Source: Hydra vulgaris
Lineage: Eukaryota > Cnidaria > Hydrozoa > Anthoathecata > Hydridae
DNA length: 64,000 nucleotides
Reading direction: 5' to 3'
Assembly: GCF_038396675.1 (NCBI RefSeq)
Contig: NC_088922.1
Coordinates: 18,172,501 to 18,236,500, forward strand
Positions within the stretch are counted from its first letter, which is position 1; every line of letters begins with the position of its first letter. Shown one piece after another: positions 54,101 through 64,000 of this stretch. The position numbers and the translations under genes were made by a program. The notes beneath the pieces were generated by a model. That model did no database searches. It saw only the letters and a program-made list of their open reading frames with translations, and had not been told where the DNA came from.

Positions 54101-54771
54101 CGTACTGCCAAAGTATTTCCAATTTTGCCGTATGATGCGTTTTGTCCATCAAATCAGTCTAGCCTAGCTGATAGAATCTGTAAAAAGTGCAATATCTACT
54201 TTGCCTCTCAAGCTTTGTTAAAAAAGCACGTTTCTATCCATTCTTCTGATATAACACTCCCTCTAATCAAAGGGTTAAACCTGTTCGTATCGCTGCCAAG
54301 CGTCAGACAGAATTTTTGGCAGTCATCGCCATGCAGAAGAGTTTGGAAAACTGCTGAATGGTTAGATGAAAACGAAGTTGACGCAACGAATTTGATTGTA
54401 CCTCAAGAATACGATATCCTTTTAGAGCGCGGAGAGCATTCACTACCTATTGTTTCAATCGATAATCACTTCAACAACCCATGGGAAGATTATATTAAAG
54501 ATATATAATACTAATTGCTTAGTTGATTATTTAATCAGATATCGACTATTATATAATATAATTTGATGAGATCTACTATTATATAAATGTATAATTTAGT
54601 CAGAAAAAAAATCAATGGTTTTTAAGCATTTTTATTGTTTTTTAGGGGGGGAGTACTTAAAACTGACATCATATATAACAGGGGGTTGGCCAAAAATTGA
54701 CAGTTTGACAAAGGGGGGAGAGGGAGTCGAAAATTTCAGAAAAAATACTGACATCATTTATGGATGACCCC
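51160..54771 (+). mobile_element. 3.6-kb DNA transposon of unassigned family
   Basis: Terminal repeats: left ggggtcatcgataaatgatg; right, reverse-complemented, ggggtcatccataaatgatg. Both continue tcagta and are followed by G-rich runs and gtttgaca/ttgacaat motifs. Flanking bases are TAT on both sides (51157-51159, 54772-54774), possibly a 3-bp duplication. It contains a multi-exon transposase-like gene. A 545-bp relative without coding capacity lies at 37282-37826. Confidence 0.85.
51864..54508 (+). pseudogene. DDE-like transposase of an unassigned family, with C2H2 finger
   Basis: Segments in order. From 51864, MDKTALLNLLMISYG; a frameshift near 51950; then DLESRVMYLINLFNEKAMKF; a stop; a Lys-rich coiled region (about 52260-52530, KKEKKKLAHLCKELAKKKYD). 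Probable intron about 52596-52767. Then KTLDELTSEMKKIGFAISNC and VCFISQDNKARVPIG, shift near 53225, FSVDRGPDENPRYQKVI, TNAPGRSAFNRAVRRMAPLS and HYGTHLDS. Next come a stop where Gln would fit (53600-53602) and an 83-bp GT-AG intron (53604-53686), followed by GGTIDENLEKQNFGFAGQAL. From 53861 comes a further frame with CKKCNIYFASQALLKKHVSI, a C2H2 finger (C-x2-C-x12-H-x3-H). SQD and SVD-x-GPDEN are plausible first and second catalytic Asp blocks of an RNase-H-like fold (inference). Dead by at least three lesions. Confidence 0.65.
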
Positions 54772-55370
54772 TATGTTGTATTTGGAGGATATTTTTTAAC
54801 GTTTTAAAGATGTGACTTTTTGAAAAGTAGTAAAGAAACGATTCCGTTTAATTTAAGCATTTACTCAAAACTTTTGTAGCGGTTAAATTAATTGACAAAA
54901 TGTTAGGTGTTATTAATAAACAAAATGTCGCCGTTGGACGGTTTAACCTAACTCTTTGTTTGAAATCCATAGAACGAATATATGTAAAAATATATTAAAA
55001 AACTATATATACTGCTTCTTCAGACCAGTTTATTTATTCAAACTGGCAATGAAGATGAACATAAATCAGTTTTGCTAAAATTTTCTAACCGTATGCGCAA
55101 CGAGGTACGCGAGGAAATTATTAGGTATTTAAATATTGCAGAAAGATTTATTAAGATGCATAATAGTTTGTGATAATAAATTGATCAAAGATGCAACTTA
55201 GGGAACCGATGAGGATATAATAGGATGTACTTCATTTATGAAGGGGGAGGAGGGTTAGCTATTCAAAAATATACAGTAAATATGGAGCGAAAAAAAAGAT
55301 ACAATAACTGAAATTAAACAACAATGTTTAAAATTCGTGAGAAAAATACATAAGTAAATGCACTAGATTT
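54772..55370. other. A+T-rich remainder of the outer element
   Basis: No gene. A G-rich patch (aagggggaggagggtt, about 55241) resembles the inside of other short elements. Confidence 0.4.
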
Positions 55371-55950
55371 TCAACTGTTAATCACAGCGTCAAAATGGAT
55401 TCCAGATGATTTGTCTAGAAATATAGAATAATTGCTTAACTTATTAAGCCGTAAACTGCATGAGTAGGTTATCCTTTTTTTTTTTTGCTCCATGTTTGCT
55501 ATATACTTGGATATGCCTACCTCCATAAATGATGCACATCCAATTACCATCGCATTAGTTGCCCATGTCGCATCTTCAAGCATTTTAATTTTACAAGTAT
55601 GTGTTCCAATTAGCAGATTCAAATATCCCTTTATTTCGTCCTGAATTTTGTGAATCCATATAGTTAACAACTTTGTTTCTAATTGGCTTATGTTCATCTT
55701 CCTTTCCAGCTATGATAAAAGAAACTGCTCCAAAAATTGAGAAAAAAACTCCTTTAATTCTATGGATTCCCCTTGGATAAAAAATTAGATTGATACTTCC
55801 AACAACAACTTGTATTTCCTAACAATTCCCAATTTTTCTGCAATTGATTTTCTCATATCAAAAGTTGCACATTTTGCTATTATTTCATTTGAAACATTTA
55901 CACTGCTTTAATGTCGAGTATTGACGTATGTGTGCTTGATTCCACGTCAT
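55371..55950 (-). pseudogene. Unidentified coding relic
   Basis: Minus strand. 55950-55700 reads NEIIAKCATFDMRKSIAEKL, GIVRKYKLLLEVSI, a stop, then GESIELKEFFSQF. 55697-55371 reads MNISQLETKLLTIWIHKIQD, GYLNLLIGTHTCKIKMLEDA, ATNAMVIGCASFMEVGISKY. The composition is protein-like with helical periodicity, and one stop splits it. It lies between the right border of the 3.6-kb element and the right end of the outer element, so it may be a piece of that element's transposase. Family not recognised. Confidence 0.45.
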
Positions 55951-56299
55951 TGATAATTGGTTTAGTTTTAACATTATCATCATTTGATAGTTTTAACAAT
56001 ATATATGCCACTGCATTAATAGATTACAAATGTTTCAATATTTTTATTTAAATACTCGCTTCTTTATTGCTTTTCAAGAAACCCCATTAATTAAAAAGTT
56101 TAAAAGTATTCACAAAATACAACGAAGTTTGGTTGCAAAAATACATTTGCCGCAATATATTTTATGGGAATAAAAATCTCATAATCGGAGTAAAAATTTA
56201 ATATGAGATTTTTACTGGGGAGTAAAAAAAGCACGGGAGTAAAAATCTCATACTACACCGTTACCAATAGAAATCGTTTGTTTTTATTTTTTTCTTTAA

Positions 56300-56545
<246 letters not shown>

Positions 56546-56888
56546 TTATATATAGTCAAAAAATAGTAGAATAAAGTAGTGAAATAATAAAATGAATGTC
56601 CAATTATATAAAGATAAAACAAAAAACAACACGTTTGTACGCCGTTTTATGAGTTGAAGCTTTTTTATTCACGCCTTTTTCTCTTATATGAGCAATTGCT
56701 CAGAGTAAAAGCTTTCGGGTGCAAAAAAAGCAGTTGCTCAAAATTTTTATTCACGTAATTTGTCCTATTACTCAAAAAACTTGGAGTAAAAGCATCATTT
56801 TATTCAACCGGCCTAATACGCAAAAAAATATAATTATTTTAGGCCGTTAAACTTAAGATTTATTGTAAATTTAGTGTAAATTTTGTCT
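56546..56888. other. Short spacer before the NB-ARC exon
   Basis: Contains inverted agcaattgct and aaaagc motifs that pair with about 50524-50545. No gene. Confidence 0.4.
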
Positions 56889-56901
56889 ATGATTTTTATA
56901 G

Positions 56902-59900
56902 CGATTACTATACGTTCAATATTTGGTGTCCAACCTTCTGTAGAAAATCTATTTTCCCGTGAAAAAGAACTCAATGAAATTCATCAATATTTTAGCAAAT
57001 TACAAGATACAAAAAAGTCAATCTTAGTATTGTATGGAATGTCCGGTGTCGGAAAGACACAAATTGCCAAAAAATATTGTGAAATTTATCATAACTTTTA
57101 TGAAAATTTTGTTTGGATAGATGCAGCATTCGGGAAGTTACAAACTTCAATGAATAACCTTGCCCAAATATTAGGGTTCATTGTTCAAGATTCGCAAAGT
57201 GATTCGTTTAATATTGAAGTGGTTGTTGAAAAAATTCACAACTATTATAAAAATGAAAAGACTTTGTATATTTTTGACAACGTCGATGATGAAAGTGTTC
57301 GAAATTTGGGAATGTACATTTCAAGGAGACCAAATGCTTTTACTTTAATTACCTCTCAATGGCGAATGTGGTCAAGTAATGTAAAGCAAATAGCCATTCA
57401 TGTTTTTTCTTCTGAAGATGCCTTCACTTATGTAAAAATGAATATTAAAGAAAACACAGACAAAAATCTAGAAAAACTAGTTAAAGAACTTGCTTATCAT
57501 CCATTTGCTATTACTCAGGCAATAAAATATATAAAGATGCATAAAGTTTCGATAGAAAAGTATATAGATCGATATAAATCAGAGCCCTTAAGAATACTAG
57601 ACAATGATATCTTTCCAACCGAAGAAGAATCAAAGTCTGCAATAAAAGCAATCACTTTAGTTTTAGTTAAGTTAGAAAAAACTAAAATTATTCCATTAAA
57701 AATACTAAACTGTTTATCTCATTGCAATGGTCAAAGCATAAGTAAAGAATTTATTACACAAATCTCAAAACAAATGACAATAAATGAAGAATACTTAATA
57801 GATGAAGCCATTGGATTACTGTTGAGTTATTCCTTACTAGATAGTTTTGATGATGAAAAATATTCTATGCATGATCTGACACAGTTGTCGTGTAGATATT
57901 TTCAAAGTAAAAACTTAAGTACAAATACCTATCTTGATCTTATTGAAAATTATTTTAAATTTGAGTTGAATGAAGTAAGAGATCATGTGAATTATGGTAA
58001 ACATTTTGTTTTTCACTTTCTTTTCATGTTTCGTATAAACAAAAAGAGAATGTCAAAAACCTTCCATCATATGACATCTTCTATTAAAGATTTATTAATA
58101 TATAAAGGTTTATTTCAAGAAGCAATTGAAATATTAAAACATGTTAGGCAATTTAGTATTGAAACCTATGGAGAAAATAATGAACTCACACTTGATGCAA
58201 GACATAATGTGGCAATCTGTTTGTACGAAATGGGCAAATATGACGAAGCTTTAGAAAATTATTATTATGTTGATAAAAAACAAACTGAAATTTTAGGTAT
58301 AAACCATACATCTACAATGACAACAAAAAATAATACGGCAAACTGTTTACGCGAAATTGGAAAATTTAACGAAGCTTTAGAAATGTATTATAATGTTGAT
58401 AAAATACAAACGGAAATTATAGGTATCAATCAACTATCTACGCTGACAACAAAAAACAATATTGCACTTTGTTTAGAAAAAATGGGAAAATATAACAAAG
58501 CTTTAAAAATTTATTCTACTGTTGATAATATACAAACTGAAATTTTAGGTACCAACCATCCATCCACAATCACAACAAAGCATAATGTTGCAAGTTGTTT
58601 GTATGAAATGGGAGAATATAACAAAGCTTTAGAAATTAATTATTATGTTGATAAATTACGAACTGAAATTTTAGGTATTAGCCATCCATTTACATTGGCA
58701 ACAAAAAATAATATCGCTATCTGTTTGTATGAAATGGGAAAATATAATGAAGCTTTAGAAATCAATTATTATGTTGATAAAATACGTACTGAAATTTTAG
58801 GTATCAACCATCCATCTACATTGACCACCAAACATAATATTGCAGGCTGTTTGTATGAAATGGGAAAATATAAGGAGGCTTTAGAAATAAATTGTTCTGT
58901 TGATAAAATACAAACGGAAAGTTTAGGTACCAATCATCCATATACAATGGCAACAAAAATTAATATTGCAAATTGTTTAAACAAAATGGGAAAATATAAT
59001 GAAGCTTTAGAAATTTATTATTCTGTTGATAAAATTCAAACTAAAACTTTAGGTATCAACCATCCTTCTACAATTGAAACAAAGCATAATATTGCCATCT
59101 GTTTGTATGAAATGGGAAAGTATAACGAAGCTTTAGAAATTTATTATTCTGTTGATAAAATAAAAATTGAAGTTTTAGGTATTAACCATCCATCTACAAT
59201 GACAACCAAACATAATATTGCAGGCTGTTTGTACGAAATGGGAAAATATAATGAAGCTTTAGAAATAAATTATTCTGTTGATAATATACAAACTGAAGTT
59301 TTAGGTATCAACCATCCATCTACAATGGCTACAAAAAATAATGTTGCTAATTGTTTAAGAAAATTAGGAAAGTTTAACGAAGCATTAGAAATTTATTATT
59401 CTGTTGATAAAATGCAAGCTGAAATTTTAGGCATCCACAATCCATTCACAATAGAAATAAAGCATAATATTGCATTCTGTTTGTACGAAATAGGAAAATA
59501 TAAAGATGCTTTAGAAATTAACTATACTGTTGATAAAATAAAAACTGAAAATTTAGGTACCAACCATCCATCTACAATGGAAACAAAACATGATATCGCA
59601 ACCTGTTTGTATGAAATGGGAAAATACAATGAAGCTTTAGAAATTAACTATTATGTTGATAAAATGCGGACTGAAGTTTTAGGTACCAACCATCTTTCTA
59701 CAATAGAAACAAAGCATAATATCGCAATCTGTTTGTACGAAATGGAAAAGTATTGCGAAGCTTTAGAAATAAATTATACTGTTGATAAAATTAAAACTGA
59801 AGTTTTAGGTATTAATCATCCATCTACAATAGAAACAAAAACTAATATTGCTGACTGTTTGTACGAAATGGGAAAATATAATGAAGCTTTAGAAACTTAT

Positions 59901-60650
59901 TATTCTGTTGATAATATACAAACTGAAGTTTTAGGTATCAATCATCCTTCTACAATAGAAACAAAGCAAAACATCGCAATCTGTTTGAACAAAATAGGGA
60001 AGTATAACGAAGCTTTAGAAATCAGCTATACTGTTGACGAAATTAAAACTGAAATTTTGGGTATCCACCATCCATCTACAATAGAAACAAAGCATAATAT
60101 TGCAATCTGTTTGTACGAAATAGGAAAGTATAAAGAAGCTTTAGAAATTAACTATTCTGTTGATAAAATAAAAACTGAAACTTTTGGTACCAATCATCCT
60201 TCTTTAATTGAAACAAAACTTAATATTGCAATTTGTTTGTACGAAATGGGAAAGTATAATGAAGCTTTAGAAATTTATTATCAAGTTGATAAATTATTAA
60301 CTGAAACTTTTGGTATCAATCATTTATCTACCATGACAATAAAACATAATATTGCAGGCTGTTTGTACGAAATGGAAAAATTTAATGAAGCCTTAGAAAT
60401 TTTATACTATGTTGATAAAATAAAAACTGAAATATTAGGTGTCAATCACTCATCTACTATAGAAACAAAATGTAGTATCGCAGGCTGCTTGTACGAGTTG
60501 GAAAAATTTAATGAAGCTTTAGAAATTTTTTATTATGTTGATAAAATGCAAACTGAAATTTTAGGTATTAACCATCCGACTACAATGGAAACAAAAAATA
60601 ATATAGAAAATTGTTTGTTCGAAATAGGAAAATATACTGAGAAATTTTAG
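56902..60650 (+). CDS. NB-ARC plus TPR exon of a Hydra-type NLR
   Basis: A single 3.7-kb open exon. A splice acceptor (gatttttatag, AG 56900-56901) places its first two bases in phase 1. The first in-frame Met after it is inside the P-loop, so an upstream coding exon is needed. Using the DEATH exons at 22315-22683, the protein is 1349 aa. NB-ARC signs: GMSGVGKT P-loop (57036-57059, residues 146-153), LYIFDNVDD Walker B (Asp about 226), TLITSQW, HPFAITQAI (GLPL-like) and SMHDLTQ (MHD, 423-425). From residue about 524, 19 complete and one partial TPRs of exactly 42 aa follow, kinesin-light-chain style: HPST-x2-TKHNIA-x-CLYEMGKYNEALEI-x2-x-VDKI-x-TE-x-LG. The role is presumably cytoplasmic pattern sensing with nucleotide-driven oligomerisation, the TPRs acting as sensor. 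A polyadenylation signal AATAAA lies at 60706. An unspliced start at ATG 56889 is the alternative. Confidence 0.88.
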
Positions 60651-61030
60651 AAAAGCCTTTAGAAATTAATTATACTGATAGCCTTTAAAAATTAATTATA
60701 CTGTTAATAAATAAAAAACGTAAATTTGAGGATTCATCTATTTACGATTATAACAAAACATTATTGTTGCAAGCTGTTTGTACAAAATGGAAAAATATAA
60801 CGAAGCTTTAGAAATTAATTATTATGTTGATAAAATAAAAACTAAATTTTTAGGCCCCGTCTACAATGTTACAATCCCCGTCTACAATGTTAACTAAACA
60901 TAATATTGCAATCTGTTGAATCTTATTGGGAAAAAATATTGAAGCCTTAGAAATTTATTATTCTGTTAATAAGATAAATTCTGAAATTTTAGATATTTAG
61001 CATCACATCAACTGTCATTACAGTGACAAC
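60651..61030 (+). pseudogene. Decayed extra TPR copies
   Basis: After the stop, TPR-unit DNA continues in broken form: gaaattaattatactg, tgcaagctgtttgtacaaaa, aatataacgaagctttagaa, ttgttgataaaataaaaact, then a last partial unit with gaagccttagaaatttatta. At least three units are represented, with frameshifts and deletions. The stop at 60648 arose where a unit jumps from GKY directly to TE-x-F-like codons. The ancestral array was therefore longer, or these are failed duplications. Confidence 0.8.
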
Positions 61031-61419
61031 AAAAAATGCTTTGCAAATTATTTGAGTAATTTAAATAATGTTTAAATATAATAAAGTTTTTCTATACAGG
61101 TAAAATACGTATATTAAAAAAAAATTCATTTATTATTATATAATATTTTATAACATTTAATATTAGAGTTATTAAAACCGAACTTTCTTTTAATTTAAAA
61201 AATCTTTATATGTCTTTAAATAAAATCATTTTATTAAACTGTGGATGCAAACCAATTTTGTTTTTATTGAGAATATCGTAAGTAAAATTTTCTCTAAAAC
61301 AAAATAAAGGATTTAAGAGATACTTGTTAATAAAATAAAAGATTCGAGAGATACGCGTTAATAAAATAAAAAAAATTCGAGAGATACGCGTTAATAATCT
61401 TTTTTAAGAGTTAAGAGGA
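61031..61419. other. A+T-rich spacer
   Basis: No gene. A short duplication (attcgagagatacgcgttaa) occurs at about 61334-61394. Confidence 0.5.
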
Positions 61420-61515
61420 GTGCATATCTTTGGTTAAAAACTCATGATCTAAATCATGGTCATTTATTTCAGGAAACAAATTTTTACATGCAAGCTCTTC
61501 ATTAATTTTATTAAC

Positions 61516-61620
61516 CATGACCATGACCATGACCATGACCATGGCCATAACCATAACCATGACCATGATCATAACCATGACCATGACCATAACCATGACC
61601 ATGACCATAACCATAACAAT
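61516..61620. repeat. (CCATGA)n hexanucleotide repeat
   Basis: Imperfect ccatga/ccataa units, about 17. Frames across it (DHDHDH or MVMVMV) are artefacts. Confidence 0.9.
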
Positions 61621-61779
61621 TTTATTGATCATGAGGAATTTAACATTTTTTTGTCAAGAAATCGTTAACACTTTTGAGTTCATACCTATAACAAAATCTC
61701 TAAACACTTTTTAAATTTTTTCAACAACTTTAATAACACTCGATTAACTTTAATAAGACGGTATATTTAATCGACCAAA

Positions 61780-62760
61780 ATTTTTTAAATTTATGAAAGA
61801 TAGCCTAGATGATTTGCAAAATACTGTGTACTCATAATCACAAACTAAACTATCTGGTAGGTTAATTGCTTCTGCACATATGCAACCAGTTATTTTCTTT
61901 TTAAGAGTTCTAACATTTTAACCAGCTGTGTAACCAAGTATTTCTTGTTTGTATATTGATGTTGAAATCCCTTCAAGACTGCTTGAAATAATTAAAAAAT
62001 TTGAAACAATATTTTTATCTTCATCTTTAAATTCTGCCTCTCTGATTGGTGATCTGGTTTTACTCCATTTCAATGAAAATATTGAACTAGCTGAACTTTT
62101 TTTCAAAAGTTTATATTGTAATTTACATGCATTGAATCAATCAGAAAATTTCGTAAAATAATTTTTTTGAAACTTGACTTAAATTGAAAAAAATTTAGAA
62201 AAAAATGGAAAAAACACCATCACAAGTTATGCTGTGAACATTTATATCATGTTGAACACACAAACTAACTCATTTAATTAAAAGACAAATTAAGTTTGTT
62301 GTTGAAATCTTTTCACCTAGAACATAACCAAGAGGACATTTCCAATGACCTCGAAGTACAATAAGCATAAATACAATGGCCTGAAGAGCTATGCTATTTT
62401 GATCAAAAGCAGATATATTGTATCCATAATCTGAAAAGCCTTCATAGTTACCATTACATAGATTACAAACAAGACCTGATTTTAAATGCATAGAACCAAA
62501 GATCTGTGCACAATCTTTATATGCAATATCTTCAAATCCCTTTTGCTTTAAGTAAGAAAAAGCATTTTTGGAAGAACAATCAATAGATCAATAGTACAAT
62601 CAATAGAACAACTTGCTAAAGGACGTATACAAAGCAAAGAAAATAATAGTCTGACAAAAATGTAAGCACCAAGATTTGGAGCAACTTTCTTTACTTCTTC
62701 TGAATATATGTGACCCCTAGGGTCTTTGCATTTAATCACTAGTTCAGATTTAAGCTAGTT
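61780..62760 (-). pseudogene. P-element/THAP9-like transposase relic, catalytic and C-terminal parts
   Basis: Minus strand, in order: DPRGHIYSEEVKKVA and LGAYIFVRLLF (62739-62600, the region before the catalytic domain); then 62491-62270 with GFSDYGYNISAFDQNSIALQ, AIVFMLIVLRGHWKCPLGYV and GEKISTTNLICLLI, matching the D-x-G and GHWK-P-GY pattern of P/THAP9-like transposases; then 62106-61918 with FKDEDKNIVSNFLI and ILGYTAG, followed out of frame by CICAEAI and SLVCDYEY, the C-terminal Cys region. Several stops and deletions. It differs from the THAP fragment at 35.1-36.0 kb. Element ends not found. Confidence 0.65.
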
Positions 62761-63734
62761 ACAAAGAAGACCAGAAAAGCTATTATCAAGCAGTTAAGCT
62801 GTGTTAGCTGATATAGCTAGTCACTCTCAAGTTTTTTAATAATTTCTGTCATTGTATTCATTATTAATTCTTCTCTTCTTAGCTTCTAGTTTTAGTGTCA
62901 AATTCTTATCATCTGACTATCTAGGGATTAGCACAGTGGAGTGTGCACTTAACGGTTAAGATAATGATTTAGTCTAAATTTTTTTGGATCGGTATGGTAG
63001 TTTGGAAGGTAGCGTAATGATTAAGTCTAAAACCTCTTAAAACTTTTAAATTAATAATGAAAAATAAACATGTTGCAAATTTATATGATTTAATATAATT
63101 CTTCATTTTATATTCAATTTCATCCAATTAAAATTGTATGGTTTAATTCGACTAATTTAGTTTGATGAAATTCTTCGTTTTATATTTAATTCAATATAAT
63201 TAATATGGTTTAGTACAATTTTTCGTTTTATATTTAATTTTTGCTAAATTTTATTTAGTTCAATTTATACAGTTTAATAAATGGTGCATATACGGCAATT
63301 AAGGGAGTTGGTAAACCGGCATTTCAAGAATTACAAATTTAAATCTTCTTTAAAGTCAGAATTTGTGAAATTTGGATTAGTGAAATTTAGTTAATAGCTT
63401 AGTAAAACTAAAAAAAACACAAAGCTAGCTACTGGGTGCCTGAAAATCATGGTGCTAAAAACATAGATCGGCTGAATTATAGAAATGCCATGAATAAGTT
63501 AAAACTTAGAAAAAGAATCTACCCAATATGCATTTGTTTTTCAGAGCTATGCTCTAAATGTCTTTTAAACGTCTTTTAAACATCTTCTAGACATTTTAAC
63601 ATAAAGAACATTTGACGTCTATTAAGACATATAGAAAGCATTTTTTCAGAACAAATGCCAACCGGCTAAATTAACTTATTAGCTTATAAAATAACATTAA
63701 AAACACGTGCAGTTCATAGCCATCCATTTTCACA
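62761..63734. other. A+T-rich region with degenerate repeats
   Basis: No gene. 63075-63280 holds about three diverged copies of a unit of about 65 bp (ggtttaat-c-a-taatt ... ttcgttttatatttaatt). 63555-63600 has a 12-bp-periodic stretch (gtcttttaaacgtcttttaa) like the inside of some Hydra MITEs. Confidence 0.5.

Positions 63735-64000
<266 letters not shown>

Larger units (their letters stand above)
50833..56262. mobile_element. Outer element of the 50-56 kb nest (composite inverted repeats)
   Basis: Left terminal region 50833-51150 and right terminal region 56145-56262 are inverted copies: ccgctgtagtataagatttt and, reverse-complemented right end, cggtgtagtatgagattttt. Both hold several gatttttactccc motifs, then cataaaatattttgcggcaa. 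Inside are a small MITE (50978-51103), the 3.6-kb element (51160-54771) and a coding relic at 55371-55950 that may be the remains of this element's own gene. Class unknown. Confidence 0.65.

Noticed and set aside
56889-56901. ATG at 56889 as the true start of the NB-ARC-TPR protein
   Set aside because: It would add only MIFIA-type intron-like residues before the NB-ARC region and ignores a good 3' splice site. Kept as an alternative only.
61411-61714. His/Asp repeat protein (DHDHDH)
   Set aside because: Hexanucleotide repeat read-through. The frame is short and has no gene-like flanks.
62925-63040. Another tRNA-derived SINE head (ggtagcgtaatgattaagtc)
   Set aside because: Only a short resemblance to the A-box region. 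No body or tail of either SINE family nearby.

Overview
The window looks like nuclear DNA of a cnidarian, most probably Hydra (inference, no database search). It is strongly A+T rich, has very short GT-AG introns (68-84 bp), is packed with CR1-like LINEs and hAT, Tc1, P/THAP, Mutator and Penelope-type sequences, carries long (TA)n and (TATG)n arrays, and holds a DEATH / NB-ARC / TPR immune-receptor-like gene of the kind known from Hydra NLR surveys. No prokaryotic features were seen.

Only a few host genes are supported. Two small secreted glycine-rich proteins (2795-3268 minus, 7261-7635 plus) form a head-to-head pair and share a CLP(S)EW signature after the signal peptide. On the plus strand, two short exons at 22315-22683 encode a DEATH domain and end on a consensus phase-1 donor. 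A 3.7-kb exon at 56902-60650 starts on a phase-1 acceptor and encodes NB-ARC plus about 19.5 TPRs of exactly 42 aa. Joined, they give an open frame of 1350 codons, so I propose one DEATH-NB-ARC-TPR receptor gene with a 34-kb intron full of transposons. A decayed tail of extra TPR copies lies just after its stop codon.

The rest is mobile or repetitive. By region: 1-10.8 kb, SINEs, small palindromes and the two glycine-rich genes; 11.5-13.3 kb, a CR1-like LINE; 14.0-16.8 kb, a hAT element with perfect 8-bp target-site duplication; 23.9-26.5 kb, a 37/38-bp satellite with higher-order structure; 26.6-28.3 and 31.7-33.1 kb, two more LINEs; 29.4-31.1 kb, a (TATG)n array split by a hAT-type MITE; 33.4-41.7 kb, a nest in which an 8.0-kb terminal-inverted-repeat element splits a SINE and itself contains a P/THAP-like element, an 0.8-kb inverted repeat and an apparently intact Tc1 element with an intron-containing 341-aa DD34E transposase; 41.8-46.1 kb, Penelope, hAT and Mutator relics; 48.0-50.1 kb, a BED-finger hAT with perfect duplication; 50.5-56.3 kb, a second nest built around a 3.6-kb element whose transposase I cannot assign to a family; 61.4-62.8 kb, a P-like transposase relic; the end of the window, a palindrome with a (TA)n centre.

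The most interesting items are the split NLR gene with its homogeneous TPR array, the unclassified DDE-like element at 51160-54771, the 8-kb element with CCCATGTGGG-rich ends, and the intact-looking Tc1 copy.
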